Shown piece after piece: positions 15,746 through 24,028 of a stretch of DNA of 36,817 bases; the stretch's first letter is position 1; the number at the start of each line of letters is the position of its first letter. This stretch comes from Caryophanales bacterium UBA6877. Its GTDB lineage: Bacteria; Bacillota_I; Bacilli_A; RFN20; CAG-826. The notes below the pieces were generated by a model. It was not told where the DNA came from, did not search any database, and saw nothing but the letters and a program-made list of their open reading frames with translations. The translations under genes and the position numbers were made by a program. The stretch spans positions 1 to 36,817 of the forward strand of contig DKCJ01000009.1 of assembly GCA_002451465.1 (NCBI GenBank), in the 5' to 3' direction.

Positions 15746-16843
15746 ATGTCTTATTTAACAACAAAAAATATTCTTAAATACGCTAGAGACAACAAAATTG
15801 CTCATGGTGCATTTAATGTCAATATGCCATGCCAAGCCGAAGCAATTATTGAAGCGTGTGAAGAAATTAGAAGTGCTGCCATTATTCAAGTTGCAGAACC
15901 AGGATTAGCCTATATTGGGGGAAGAAGTGATTTTTTAAATGGAACACTTGCCGAAAAGAAACTTGGAGCTAAAAGAATTGCTAAGTTTGTTAAGGAAAAA
16001 GCAATTAAAAGCCCGATCCCTATTGCACTACATTTAGATCATGGTAGAAGTTTTGAATCTTGTAAAGCCGCTATTGATGCGGGTTTTAATAGTGTCATGA
16101 TTGATGGAAGTTCTCTTCCATATGAAGAAAATGTCAAATTAACCAAAAAAGTAGTTAATTATGCACATAAACGAGGAGTAAGTGTTGAAGCTGAATTAGG
16201 AGTTTTAGCTGGAGTTGAAGACCATGTATTTGCGTCAAATTCAACATATACAAACCCACTATTAGTTGTAGACTTCTTTAAAAAAACAAAATGCGATTCT
16301 TTAGCATTAAGTTATGGAACTAAACATGGCGCCGTTAAAGGAGACAATGTTGTTTTAAGAAAAGAAATTGTTATAGCGAGTATGGAAAACTTGAGGCATG
16401 CCGAAATTGATGGAACATTAGTAAGTCATGGCTCAAGCATGGTTCCACAATATATTGTTAATGAAATTAATAAACTTGGCGGAAACGTTAAAGGACATGG
16501 CATTCCACTAGAACAACTAAAAGAAGTCATACCATCTGGCATTAGTAAAATAAATATTGATACTGATATAAGATTAGCGATCACAAGAAATATTAGAGAA
16601 TTCTTCTATAATAACCCAGAAAAAATTAAATCAAGTAAAATATATGATTTATTAATGGAAAAACCAGAGTCATTTGAATATAGATACTATTTACAAAAAT
16701 ATATCAATGAGTTACAAAATAACAAACTTAATGTTAATGAATTAAAAGATATCGTTCCTTTAATTAAAAAAGGTGTTAAAGAAATCGTTTTAACTGCTTC
16801 TATAGAATTTGGTTCTGTAGGAGACGCAAAATATATTAAATAA
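15746..16843 (+). CDS. Class II (zinc) fructose-bisphosphate/ketose-bisphosphate aldolase family
   Basis: 365 residues, longer than GatY (~285). Catalytic Asp98 and zinc ligand His99 (LHLDHG), Glu150 (EAELG), His194 (GTKHGA) and His228 (VSHGSS) are present, as is the DHAP-phosphate segment NIDTDIRLA. The family splits a ketose 1-phosphate or bisphosphate into DHAP and an aldehyde. The C-terminal ~75 residues are an extension beyond the barrel. AAAGGAGA lies before the ATG. Last gene of the operon, followed by a strong terminator. It would cleave the product of the pfk gene or its analogue. Confidence 0.9.
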   Translation: MSYLTTKNILKYARDNKIAHGAFNVNMPCQAEAIIEACEEIRSAAIIQVAEPGLAYIGGRSDFLNGTLAEKKLGAKRIAKFVKEKAIKSPIPIALHLDHGRSFESCKAAIDAGFNSVMIDGSSLPYEENVKLTKKVVNYAHKRGVSVEAELGVLAGVEDHVFASNSTYTNPLLVVDFFKKTKCDSLALSYGTKHGAVKGDNVVLRKEIVIASMENLRHAEIDGTLVSHGSSMVPQYIVNEINKLGGNVKGHGIPLEQLKEVIPSGISKINIDTDIRLAITRNIREFFYNNPEKIKSSKIYDLLMEKPESFEYRYYLQKYINELQNNKLNVNELKDIVPLIKKGVKEIVLTASIEFGSVGDAKYIK

Positions 16844-16860
16844 AGTTCGATTAAATCAAT

Positions 16861-16891
16861 TAAAAAAGTCTTGTTCACCAAGACTTTTTTT
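16861..16891 (+). terminator. Terminator of the long operon
   Basis: AAAAAAGTCTTG / CAAGACTTTTTT, a 12-bp stem with a 5-base loop and T run, 18 bases after the aldolase stop. Symmetric A/T ends make it bidirectional. Confidence 0.88.
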
Positions 16892-16934
16892 AATTACAAC
16901 TTTTCTTCTATATTTTTTAAAATTTTATATATAA

Positions 16935-16960
16935 AACCACTTATTTTTAATAAATGGTTA
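16935..16960 (-). terminator. Possible weak terminator of the XRE membrane gene
   Basis: AACCACTTATT / AATAAATGGTT pairs with one mismatch, just past the stop of the minus-strand XRE gene. No strong T run. Confidence 0.3.
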
Positions 16961-16973
16961 TTTATTTAATATA

Positions 16974-17753
16974 TTATTTTAAAAGCTTTTCAAAGCTTGC
17001 CCAAACAATACCAGTTCTTATAAAACATATAGTTCCAAGTCCAGCAAAGAAAAACATAAGTGAAAGCATAGTTGTCATAAGAATAATATTATTTGAATCA
17101 ATCATTGCGCCAATAAAAATTGGAACCAAAGAGAAAATAAATAAAATAGTACCAGCTATTAATAAATATTTATGTGTATTTGAATATTCTTCTTTACGCT
17201 TTTTTATTAATGAAACAATTGATTCATTAATAAAGAAATTTCCTTTTGAAATATAATCAAATGGACTTGTTTTATTGCCACTTAATATAAAAATAATTGC
17301 AGCAATTATTACAAAAAATAAAAGAACAATAAATCCAATACCAGCTGCAATGTCTTCACTTAAAAAGTTTGGCATTGATTCATTTAAAGCAATTAAAATA
17401 AAAAGAACAATTGGCGATAAAATACATAAAAGAGCTGCAAAACCTATAGTTTTAGATGTTTTATTCTTGATAATAAGGAAATTATTTACTTCATCAATTG
17501 TTAAAGGCTTTTTTAATGATTCTTTATTATTTATTTCATAACTTTCTACACTATCAATCTCATCTTTTAATAAATAATCAGTAGTTACACCAAATAAATT
17601 AGATAAAAAGACAATTTTTTCAAGATCTGGAATAGATTGTCCACCTTCCCACTTTGAAACCGATTGTCGAGCAACATTCATCTTGTTGGCTAGATCTTCT
17701 TGTGACCAACCTTCTTTCTTTCTTAAAGAGATTAGTTTATCTGCAAATTTCAT
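16974..17753 (-). CDS. XRE-family regulator with C-terminal membrane domain
   Basis: 259 residues. HTH_3 domain at about 1-60: LISLRKKEGWSQEDLANKMNVARQSVSKWEGG. After a linker come four hydrophobic helices, with GFAALLCILSPIVLFILIAL the first and two more pairs to the C-terminus. The start at 17753 is chosen over 17780 because AAGGAG is spaced correctly and the HTH begins at once. Membrane-bound XRE proteins of this kind are common in low-GC Firmicutes but their signals are mostly unknown. It faces the long operon terminator and has no obvious operon partner. Confidence 0.85.
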   Translation of the reverse strand: MKFADKLISLRKKEGWSQEDLANKMNVARQSVSKWEGGQSIPDLEKIVFLSNLFGVTTDYLLKDEIDSVESYEINNKESLKKPLTIDEVNNFLIIKNKTSKTIGFAALLCILSPIVLFILIALNESMPNFLSEDIAAGIGFIVLLFFVIIAAIIFILSGNKTSPFDYISKGNFFINESIVSLIKKRKEEYSNTHKYLLIAGTILFIFSLVPIFIGAMIDSNNIILMTTMLSLMFFFAGLGTICFIRTGIVWASFEKLLK

Positions 17754-17964
17754 TTTCAAAACTCCTTTTTTAACTGACATTATTTTAACACATTAAGTAA
17801 TTGCTAAACATCAATCCACAACTTTCAATTTGTCAACTAATAGTTGCATTATTAAAAAATATAACACTAAAAGTTTAATTTATAATAAATTTTATGAATA
17901 TTTATCTTTATAGTTTTAAAACTATAAAATTAAAAAATCTATTAATTTGTAAATAAAAGTTTTT
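17754..17964. other. Non-coding gap with a 22-bp palindrome
   Basis: Contains the XRE gene's AAGGAG site and, at 17907-17928, the palindrome TTTATAGTTTTAAAACTATAAA. A similar sequence, TTTATAGTTTTATAAAC, recurs at 18029-18045. No coding frame seen. Confidence 0.4.
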
Positions 17965-18019
17965 AAAAAAGGTTATTAATAAATTGTTCGATACTCATAT
18001 CGAGTTTATTAATAACCTT
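17965..18019 (-). terminator. Long terminator of the broken DUF6273 gene
   Basis: AAGGTTATTAATAAA (17969-17983) pairs perfectly with 18005-18019, and an inner hairpin TCGATA/TATCGA sits in the loop. Read on the minus strand it is followed by TTTTTT (17965-17970). Confidence 0.7.
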
Positions 18020-18037
18020 AAAAATTAATTTATAGTT

Positions 18038-18890
18038 TTATAAACAATTAAATTTTGATTGAAAGGCAAGGCGCACACTACAAGAAGAATCATTAGCTAC
18101 CATGCTCCAAGCAAGAACACCATTACTATAAACAATTGATACATCAGAAGCGGAAGAATCATATGGGGAACGAGTCCAATAACAACCATTTGTATAAATA
18201 AGCAGATCCATGATAACAAAAGACCCCATTAACTCTTGCATAATCAGTAGGTTTACATTCTTTAGCTTTGTCATCGTCAATAGGTTTTACACCAAAACCA
18301 TATGCACTGTTTGTGTAATCTTTATAACTAGGTAAAAAGGCATTCTTAAGTATTCTCACATGCATATGGATTACTTGCATAATGCGTAGTCAAACTAGAA
18401 TTATCAACTGTTGTTGTTTGAATATATTCATTTCCTAAAGTGAAGGCAGTATTATAAAAATCATTATTTAACCATGTGCGAATATCGCTATCTTTATAAT
18501 TGTTACTATCAACATCATAGTAATAAGCATTCAATAATATAGAAGTAAAATAAAATATTCGCCCTTTTTATTACTTAAAACATTCCAAGTAATAAGTTCA
18601 CATTTAAACCAATACGTTACTCCATTAATAATAGTTGTTCTATTATCAAACTTATAATCTTTAGCATCTAGTTTAGCTACTAATTTTGAATAATATTCAT
18701 TATTATATAAAAACCAACCATTTGACTTAGGAGTGGTCATTGTGCTTAATGCATTAATTGTCGCAGCATCATTTACATTTGTTTGTGGATATAAGCCATA
18801 AGTATTGGTTTTTCGATTTTCAGAAACAACAAGTATAATACTTTGTTTTTTTAAAATGCTTCTTCTGCTTTAGTGATAAAATGTCAAAAA
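18038..18890 (-). pseudogene. Frameshifted DUF6273-type surface protein fragment
   Basis: Four overlapping minus-strand frames spell one DUF6273-like protein. In order: GLYPQTNVNDAATINAL and NGWFLYNNEYYSKL (about 18790-18650), WFKCELITWNVLSNKKGEYF (about 18600-18545), YKDSDIRTWLNNDFYNTAF (about 18500-18440), FLPSYKDYTN, CKPTDYARVNGVF, and finally NGCYWTRSPYDSSASDVSIVY with a C-terminal SCSVRLAFQ (about 18190-18060). At least three frameshifts join these pieces. No signal peptide or start remains at the upstream end. Intact relatives are long secreted proteins of unknown role; this copy is dead. Confidence 0.8.
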
Positions 18891-19003
18891 CCACATAATT
18901 TTGTTTAAAAATTGTGTAATTCCCGTTTAAAGTGAATTTTTCTCGCTATTAGTTATGCTATTTATTCGCTAATAAAGTTAGAATATTGAAGGAGGAAAAA
19001 ATT

Positions 19004-19909
19004 ATGAAAATTGGTGAAAAAATCAAAAGTCTAAGAAATCAGAAAGGAATAACGCAAAAGGAGTTAGCTGATGAACTGCATGTTGCTTTTCAAACAATTA
19101 GTAAATGGGAACGCGATGAAAACGAACCTGACATTGCAACATTAAAAGAATTAGCAAAAATCTTTGATTGTACAGTTGATTGCTTAATAAACGATAATGA
19201 AAGTGTAGAAGAAAATAAAAAACCATCTTCAAAAGAGGAAACTCCAACAGTAATTGTTCAACCTAAAGAAACTCACTATTGTGAGTATTGTAATAAGCCA
19301 ATACTTGATAACGATGACTTGGTTATGCAAGATGTAGAAGTTACACCTGCTCTTCGTGGTAGATGCGCTACATATAGGCAGGCTTTTTATCATAAAGAAT
19401 GTTTAGAAACTCTAGAAGATGAAAGAAATAAAAGATTAGCAGATAAAATGGCTAGAAAAGTTGCTAGAGTTAAAAAAAGATCGTTTGTATGGGCTACCGT
19501 TGCAGGAATTCTTGCATTTATAATTACTTTATTAATATTATTAATTAACGAAGAAGCACGTACTGCTGTTAGTCCTTCTTATTCATGGATCTTTGCTCTA
19601 TTATCTGGTTATGCGTTCTTCAGTTTACTTTATTGTTTAGTGTCTTGTTCTTATATACTCAATTTTTTCGCAACTTTTTCAAAGTTAACAATAAGGTGGC
19701 CAGGTTTAATTTTCAGTTTAGATTTAGATGGTATAATTTGGTTAATTACTGTTAAACTTATTTTTGCTATAATAGGCTTTATTTTAGGTGCATGTGTCTT
19801 TATATTGGCGCTTATAGTTTCAATTTTCCTTTCAATCGTCTCTTTCCCATTCGTTCTTATTTACAATAATAAAACAGATTATCAAAACGCTGTTGATTTT
19901 GCTTTATAA
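19004..19909 (+). CDS. XRE-family regulator with zinc-ribbon and membrane domains
   Basis: 301 residues. HTH_3 at 1-60 (IKSLRNQKGITQKELADELHVAFQTISKWERDENEPDI), a linker, then a treble-clef/LIM-like zinc finger: HYCEYCNKPILDNDD, with later Cys and YHKEC (about 88-135). A basic segment is followed by four to five membrane helices in the C-terminal half. ATG 19004 is preferred to TTG 18986 because GGAGG at 18991-18995 serves it. The Cys/His cluster suggests metal binding, perhaps for sensing, but this is inference. Followed by a strong terminator, monocistronic. Confidence 0.82.
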   Translation: MKIGEKIKSLRNQKGITQKELADELHVAFQTISKWERDENEPDIATLKELAKIFDCTVDCLINDNESVEENKKPSSKEETPTVIVQPKETHYCEYCNKPILDNDDLVMQDVEVTPALRGRCATYRQAFYHKECLETLEDERNKRLADKMARKVARVKKRSFVWATVAGILAFIITLLILLINEEARTAVSPSYSWIFALLSGYAFFSLLYCLVSCSYILNFFATFSKLTIRWPGLIFSLDLDGIIWLITVKLIFAIIGFILGACVFILALIVSIFLSIVSFPFVLIYNNKTDYQNAVDFAL

Positions 19910-19943
19910 AATCTAATCAATTTTTATTACTATAAATAATTAT

Positions 19944-19987
19944 AAAAAGGAGATAAGAATCTTAACTTAGATTCTTATCTCCTTTTT
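19944..19987 (+). terminator. Strong terminator after the XRE-zinc gene
   Basis: A perfect 19-bp stem (19944-19962 with 19969-19987), core GGAGATAAGAATCT, six-base loop, A run before and T run after; bidirectional. Confidence 0.9.
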
Positions 19988-20250
19988 TAGTACTTATTTT
20001 GCGCTAATAACCTAAAAACTCAAAATATCCAATTGCTGCACGATATAAAATAAAAAAGTAACTGATCTCATCACGTTAATAATTGAGTTGAGTATATTTC
20101 TAAGTTGTCCCAATTACAATTTTTAGCGTAAAATAATTACATTTTATCCGCGTTTTAATAACCATCGCTAAAGTTAAAAGATGTAACAGTAGCATCAATT
20201 ACTAGCAATGTTATTAAAATAATCGTAATTAATTTTCCACATAAAACTTT
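19988..20250. other. Non-coding gap, nothing identified
   Basis: AT-rich, with stops in every frame and no RNA, repeat or promoter pattern that I trust. It may be decayed sequence, as both sides are accessory. Confidence 0.3.
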
Positions 20251-21543
20251 TTATAACTCTAAGCTATTTTGATTAAGTAAAAAATCAAATAAACTTATTA
20301 TTAAATACCCTTTTTCACTCTGCCTTGGAACAATTGGATTTCTAACAATAATAATCTTTTTAAAAGAATCAGTTATTTTATCAAATGATTTTGTTTCTTG
20401 TAACCATTTATCTTGGTTAGGAATATCATAAGCGGATTGAATATAATATTTTTTACTACCTAATGTGGCAACAAAATCAATTTCATAATACTTTCTTAAT
20501 TCTTTGCCATTTTCTCTTTCTCTTGATTCTACTACACCAACATCAACATTAAAGCCTCTATATCTAAGCTCATTATAAATTATGTTTTCCATAATATGAG
20601 TTGGTTCTATTTGTCGAAACTCAAGTTTTGCATTTCTTAAACCAATATCCTCAAAATATAATTTATATGGAGTATAAATGTATTTTTTCCCTTTTATGTT
20701 GTATTTAATTGACTTCGAAATTAAATACGAATCAATAAAGTAGTTGATATATGTTTCTATAGTCGATCTTGCAATAGAAACCTTCTTTACACTTCTAAAT
20801 GAATCTTCTAACTTAGTTGGGTTAGTATATGATGATATATCTGAAGCAATTACATCTAATAACTCTCTTATATTAGAATCAACTTTCAAACCATTACGTG
20901 TAATAATATCTTTTAAATACACTTTCTCTAATTGAGTAATCAAGTATTTACTTTTTTGTTCATTATTGCTCATTAATGCAACAAGAGGCAATCCTCCAAA
21001 CATGGAATATTGTTCATATGCTTCATCCTTTGAACCATCAAATATTGAAATATATTCACTAAATGATAATGGCAAAATATGAATTTCATCACCACGACCT
21101 TCGAATTCTGTAACAATATCACTTGATAAAAATTTAGAATTAGAACCCGTTACATATATATCAATATTTTTTTCTCTTAAATACCCATTCAAAACACTTT
21201 CAAAAGATCCAAGATTTTGAACCTCATCCAACAATAAATAATATGTTTCGCCATCTAAAATTTTTGATTTAATATAAGTTAAAAATTTTTTAGGATTAAC
21301 TTTTTGTTCGTTTTTTTCAAGTTCAATAAAATCTTCACCAATTAAATCCAAATCATCAGCAGAATCAAAGGCAAATTTTATAATATGATCATCATTCACT
21401 CCACATTTAAGCAAATAATCATAGAAAAGATTATTCAAAAGATAAGACTTCCCACTTCTTCTTATTCCAGTAATAATTTTTACTAATCCATTATTTTTTC
21501 TAATTATTAAATCATTTAAGTATTTATCTCTTTTAATTTCCAT
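20251..21543 (-). CDS. AAA_14 / DUF4143 family ATPase
   Basis: 430 residues. N-terminal AAA_14 domain with Walker A GIRRSGKS (26-33), Walker B YYLLLDEVQN and sensor-1 YVTGSNS. The C-terminal third is the DUF4143 domain with YYEIDFVA, which resembles a PD-(D/E)xK nuclease-like segment, and a YIQSAYDI strand. These ATPases are abundant and mobile in gut bacteria and archaea; their role is unknown, though a link to defence or toxin systems has been suggested. ATG 21543 is preferred to TTG 21573, which lies in a palindrome. GGTGG precedes it. Transcribed alone. Confidence 0.88.
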   Translation of the reverse strand: MEIKRDKYLNDLIIRKNNGLVKIITGIRRSGKSYLLNNLFYDYLLKCGVNDDHIIKFAFDSADDLDLIGEDFIELEKNEQKVNPKKFLTYIKSKILDGETYYLLLDEVQNLGSFESVLNGYLREKNIDIYVTGSNSKFLSSDIVTEFEGRGDEIHILPLSFSEYISIFDGSKDEAYEQYSMFGGLPLVALMSNNEQKSKYLITQLEKVYLKDIITRNGLKVDSNIRELLDVIASDISSYTNPTKLEDSFRSVKKVSIARSTIETYINYFIDSYLISKSIKYNIKGKKYIYTPYKLYFEDIGLRNAKLEFRQIEPTHIMENIIYNELRYRGFNVDVGVVESRERENGKELRKYYEIDFVATLGSKKYYIQSAYDIPNQDKWLQETKSFDKITDSFKKIIIVRNPIVPRQSEKGYLIISLFDFLLNQNSLEL

Positions 21544-21557
21544 ATAACCACCATTTT

Positions 21558-21573
21558 TTGACACATGTGTCAA
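21558..21573 (-). promoter_or_regulatory. 16-bp palindromic operator before the AAA_14 gene
   Basis: TTGACACATGTGTCAA is a perfect palindrome 15 bases upstream of the start codon. A TGACATATAATAG stretch (complement of about 21583-21595) just upstream holds a TATAAT-type -10 box, so a protein bound here would block the start of transcription. Confidence 0.5.
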
Positions 21574-21729
21574 TATTTGCCACTATTATATGTCAAAATA
21601 AAGAAAAAAACAATTTCCAGTTATATTTATGTTTCTTTGTTGGTAATTATTAAACTAAATTCATTTTTAAAAATAACTTGTATTTGGCAGAATAATAATT
21701 TAGGAAAGGAAGTACAGATATTTTTTAGA

Positions 21730-22475
21730 CTATATTTGTCGATAATTTAGCATAAAATCCTTTAGAGATAAATAACTTAATCTTTTCTTTATTCGCTTAT
21801 TTTTGAACCATTCTAGATATTTGTTCAGTTCAATAATAAATTCATCGGATGTTGTATCTTTCTAATCTCTTGGATAAAAGAATTCTTTTTTTATTATTCA
21901 AAAGAATCCCTCGCACATTGAATTGTCTGGAGAACATCCCTTCTTTGACATCAATTTTTTATAAGCATATTAATTCATAAGAAATATCCAAGGATCGTGC
22001 CTATAATGGGAACCTCTATCGTTATGTATTAGTAAATTAGATTTTCCAACAATAAGGTGTGCATTTTTTAGCATTGTATTAGTTAGTTCTTTGTTTGGAG
22101 ACTTACCAATAAATTTATTTGAACTCCATCAAAGCAATCTATCAGAGGGGATAGATATACTTTTCCATCTTTTAACGCGAATTCGGTTATATCAGTTAAC
22201 GCTTGTTTGTGAGGTTTACAAATAATAAATTTTCTATTAACTGTGTTTTCGACCTCTGGCAATATTTCACCTTTGTAAGATGAATATTTTAAACGCGATT
22301 TATAAACGTAAACTTTCAAACCATTTTGTTTCATTAGCCTAATAACTACCTTTTTCTGAAATATTAATTTTATAGATGTTTTTAAGAGCGTTTTTGATTC
22401 TTCTATACCCATAACATTTATAATTGTTTATAAATATTTCTTTTATTATCTTTCTTATATTTTCGTTCAATTTAT
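21730..22475 (-). pseudogene. Decayed IS3-family (IS150-like) orfB transposase
   Basis: The conserved blocks appear in order along the minus strand across several frames: YKCYGYRRIKNAL, then YSSYKGE and NRKF, LTDITEFALKDGKVYLSPLIDCFDG (first catalytic Asp), LIHNDRGSHYR (second Asp), MSKKGCSPDNSMCEGFF (Glu), and the C-terminal EWFKNKRIKKRLSYLS. There is a frameshift after VQINLLVS (near 22100) and in-frame stops near 21970 and 21860. orfA and clear terminal repeats were not found. Dead copy. Confidence 0.88.
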
Positions 22476-22594
22476 TGATGTTTCAAATCTATAAATTCTT
22501 ATATAAAAAGAGCCGCAAAGCCTCCATGAATTTTTTACTAATGTATCAAAGTTCGGAAGTTCGAGCCAACGGTAGAAATTGAACTCACCTAAAA
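22476..22594. other. Non-coding gap between the IS3 remnant and tRNA-Trp terminator
   Basis: No gene seen. May contain one end of the IS3-family element. Confidence 0.3.
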
Positions 22595-22629
22595 ATAAAA
22601 AAGTTCAATACATTTTACTGTATCAAACT
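22595..22629 (-). terminator. Terminator of tRNA-Trp
   Basis: On the minus strand AGTTTGATACA pairs with TGTATTGAACT (two G-U pairs), followed by TTTTTT. Confidence 0.75.
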
Positions 22630-22642
22630 AATGCTTTCATAA

Positions 22643-22716
22643 TGGCGGGGGTAGAAAGAATCGAACTCTCATCAGCGGTTTTGGAGACCGTTGCTCTACC
22701 ATTAAACTATACCCCC
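22643..22716 (-). tRNA. tRNA-Trp (anticodon CCA)
   Basis: 74-base cloverleaf with encoded CCA. Acceptor GGGGGTA pairs with TACCCCC. Anticodon loop CTCCAAA within ACGGT.../ACCGC gives CCA. T arm AGTTCGATTCT. No second Trp tRNA (UCA) is seen, in line with UGA as stop. Confidence 0.95.
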
Positions 22717-22787
22717 AAAAATATTCGCTAAAATAATAGCGAATATAATTATACGAATTAATTAAGCTTTAAACAAGGACCAATTTC

Positions 22788-23210
22788 TTAAAGACTTCTT
22801 AAAATCTTATTAACAAGTCCCATATCAACTTTACCAGCATAATTAGTTTTAAAATATTTCATAACACTTGGTACAGATTTATCTTCTAAAGAGTTGATGA
22901 TATTTTTAATTTCTTCTTCAGACATCATTTTTGGAAGATAACCTTTTATAACATCAATTTGATGATTGATGTTATTAACTTCTTCTTCCTTATTAGCTTC
23001 AAGATATCCATTTTTCTCATCTTCGAGTTCTTTTAAGGTTTTATTTATAATTGCTACTAATTCAGCATCACCAATTTCTTTTCCTTTAGCTTTTGCCTCA
23101 TATCCAGCAACCATATATTTATTAATAACAACACCTAATACTGCTCTTTTACTTTGATCATGATTTTTAAGAGCTAACATATTTTCTTTTCTTAATATAT
23201 CAATTAACAT
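22788..23210 (-). CDS. yqeY: GatB/YqeY domain protein
   Basis: 140 residues, usual length of YqeY. It consists almost wholly of helices, with RKENMLALKNHDQSKRAVLGVV at the front, LPKMMSEEEIKNII in the middle and the closing VMKYFKTNYAGKVDMGLVNKIL, which resembles the tail domain of GatB that touches tRNA. Stand-alone YqeY may help tRNA-dependent amidation but its function is not settled. AAAGGAG is before the ATG. It follows the rubrerythrin terminator and is probably its own unit. Confidence 0.9.
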   Translation of the reverse strand: MLIDILRKENMLALKNHDQSKRAVLGVVINKYMVAGYEAKAKGKEIGDAELVAIINKTLKELEDEKNGYLEANKEEEVNNINHQIDVIKGYLPKMMSEEEIKNIINSLEDKSVPSVMKYFKTNYAGKVDMGLVNKILRSL

Positions 23211-23281
23211 AATAAATTCTCCTTTAATTATTATAATAAATCAAAAATTGAATGTTAATCAATTTGATAAAAATCACATAT

Positions 23282-23307
23282 AAAAAGGGCGCTTTAACAC
23301 CCTTTTT
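23282..23307 (-). terminator. Terminator of the PerR-rubrerythrin operon
   Basis: AAAAAGGG / CCCTTTTT with a ten-base loop, 24 bases past the rubrerythrin stop on the minus strand. Confidence 0.8.
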
Positions 23308-23331
23308 AAGTTATTTAATATGAGATTTATA

Positions 23332-23874
23332 TTAATAATTATTAGCTTCGACTTCAAAGAAACTTTGTGGATGTTTACAACATGGACAAACGCTTGGAGC
23401 AGATTTACCAACATAGATATATCCACAATTTCTGCATTTCCAAATTGTAATATCAGTATCTTTAGTGAAAACTTTCATGAGTTCAACGTTTTCTAATAAT
23501 TTAAGATAACGTTTTTCATGATTTGCTTCAACTTCGGCAACCATTCTAAATTTAGCAGCAAGTTCTTTAAAACCTTCTTTTTCAGCAGTTTCAGCAAACT
23601 CTTTATACATAGTGGTCCATTCATAGTGTTCACCAGCTGCAGCGGCTTTTAAATTTTCTTTAGTATCGCCAACTTGTCCAAGTTCTTTAAACCAAAGTTC
23701 AGCATGTTCTTTTTCATTAGCGGCAGTTTCTTCAAAAATTGCCTTAATTTGTTCATAGCCTTCTTTTTTAGCAACACTTGCAAAATATGTATATTTATTT
23801 CTTGCTTGTGACTCTCCAGCAAAAGCAGTCCATAAATTCTTTTCAGTTTGAGTTCCTTTATATTTATTTTCCAT
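23332..23874 (-). CDS. rbr: Rubrerythrin
   Basis: 180 residues. N-terminal ferritin-like di-iron domain with ligands in AGESQARNKYTYFA, EETAANEKEHAE and AEVEANHEKRY. C-terminal rubredoxin domain with WKCRNCGYIYVG and CPCCKHPQSFFE. It reduces hydrogen peroxide in the cytoplasm of anaerobes. GAGGAAA before ATG 23874 decides this start over an upstream ATG at 23904, which is inside the preceding small gene. It overlaps the rubredoxin-like gene by 11 bases, so translation is coupled, and it lies in the operon headed by perR. Confidence 0.95.
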   Translation of the reverse strand: MENKYKGTQTEKNLWTAFAGESQARNKYTYFASVAKKEGYEQIKAIFEETAANEKEHAELWFKELGQVGDTKENLKAAAAGEHYEWTTMYKEFAETAEKEGFKELAAKFRMVAEVEANHEKRYLKLLENVELMKVFTKDTDITIWKCRNCGYIYVGKSAPSVCPCCKHPQSFFEVEANNY

Positions 23875-24007
23875 TTTTATTTTCCTCTTTAGTTTCATCT
23901 TCAATTAAAACAACATCAGCACCACTTGCTCCGCAAACAGGGCAAACTGGATTCTCCTCATCACTTTCAAATTCAATACCACAAATTAAGCATCTGTATC
24001 TTTTCAT
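23864..24007 (-). CDS. Rubredoxin-like small protein, 47 aa
   Basis: A short gene between perR and rubrerythrin. Starts ATG 24007 with GGAGGG before it and ends TAA 23864-23866. MKRYRCLICGIEFE and CPVCGASG supply two CxxC pairs for one iron or zinc, as in rubredoxin or the rubredoxin tail of rubrerythrins, but the whole is shorter than rubredoxin (~52 aa) and ends in an acidic-basic tail. It would be an electron carrier to rubrerythrin in the cytoplasm, or a zinc ribbon. Its stop overlaps the rubrerythrin start. Confidence 0.82.
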   Translation of the reverse strand: MKRYRCLICGIEFESDEENPVCPVCGASGADVVLIEDETKEENKNGK

Positions 24008-24028
24008 ATAAAACCCTCCTATACAAAG

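Noticed and set aside
16954..17541. Plus-strand ORFs of 88-100 codons opposite the XRE gene
   Set aside because: They mirror the coding frame of the XRE membrane gene and have no ribosome sites or family features.
17965..18019. Integron attC-like site
   Set aside because: No integrase, no R/L box consensus and no repeats of the element; a T run on the minus strand makes a terminator simpler.
22541..22600. tRNA-like fragment next to tRNA-Trp
   Set aside because: A few bases resemble a T arm (GTTCGAGCC) but no cloverleaf can be formed.
22643..22716. Mollicute code with UGA as tryptophan
   Set aside because: Only a CCA-anticodon tRNA-Trp is present and a real gene (bioY) ends with TGA at the expected length.
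23907..24011. Plus-strand ORF around 23778-24011
   Set aside because: Antisense to the rubredoxin-like and rubrerythrin genes, which have clear motifs and ribosome sites.
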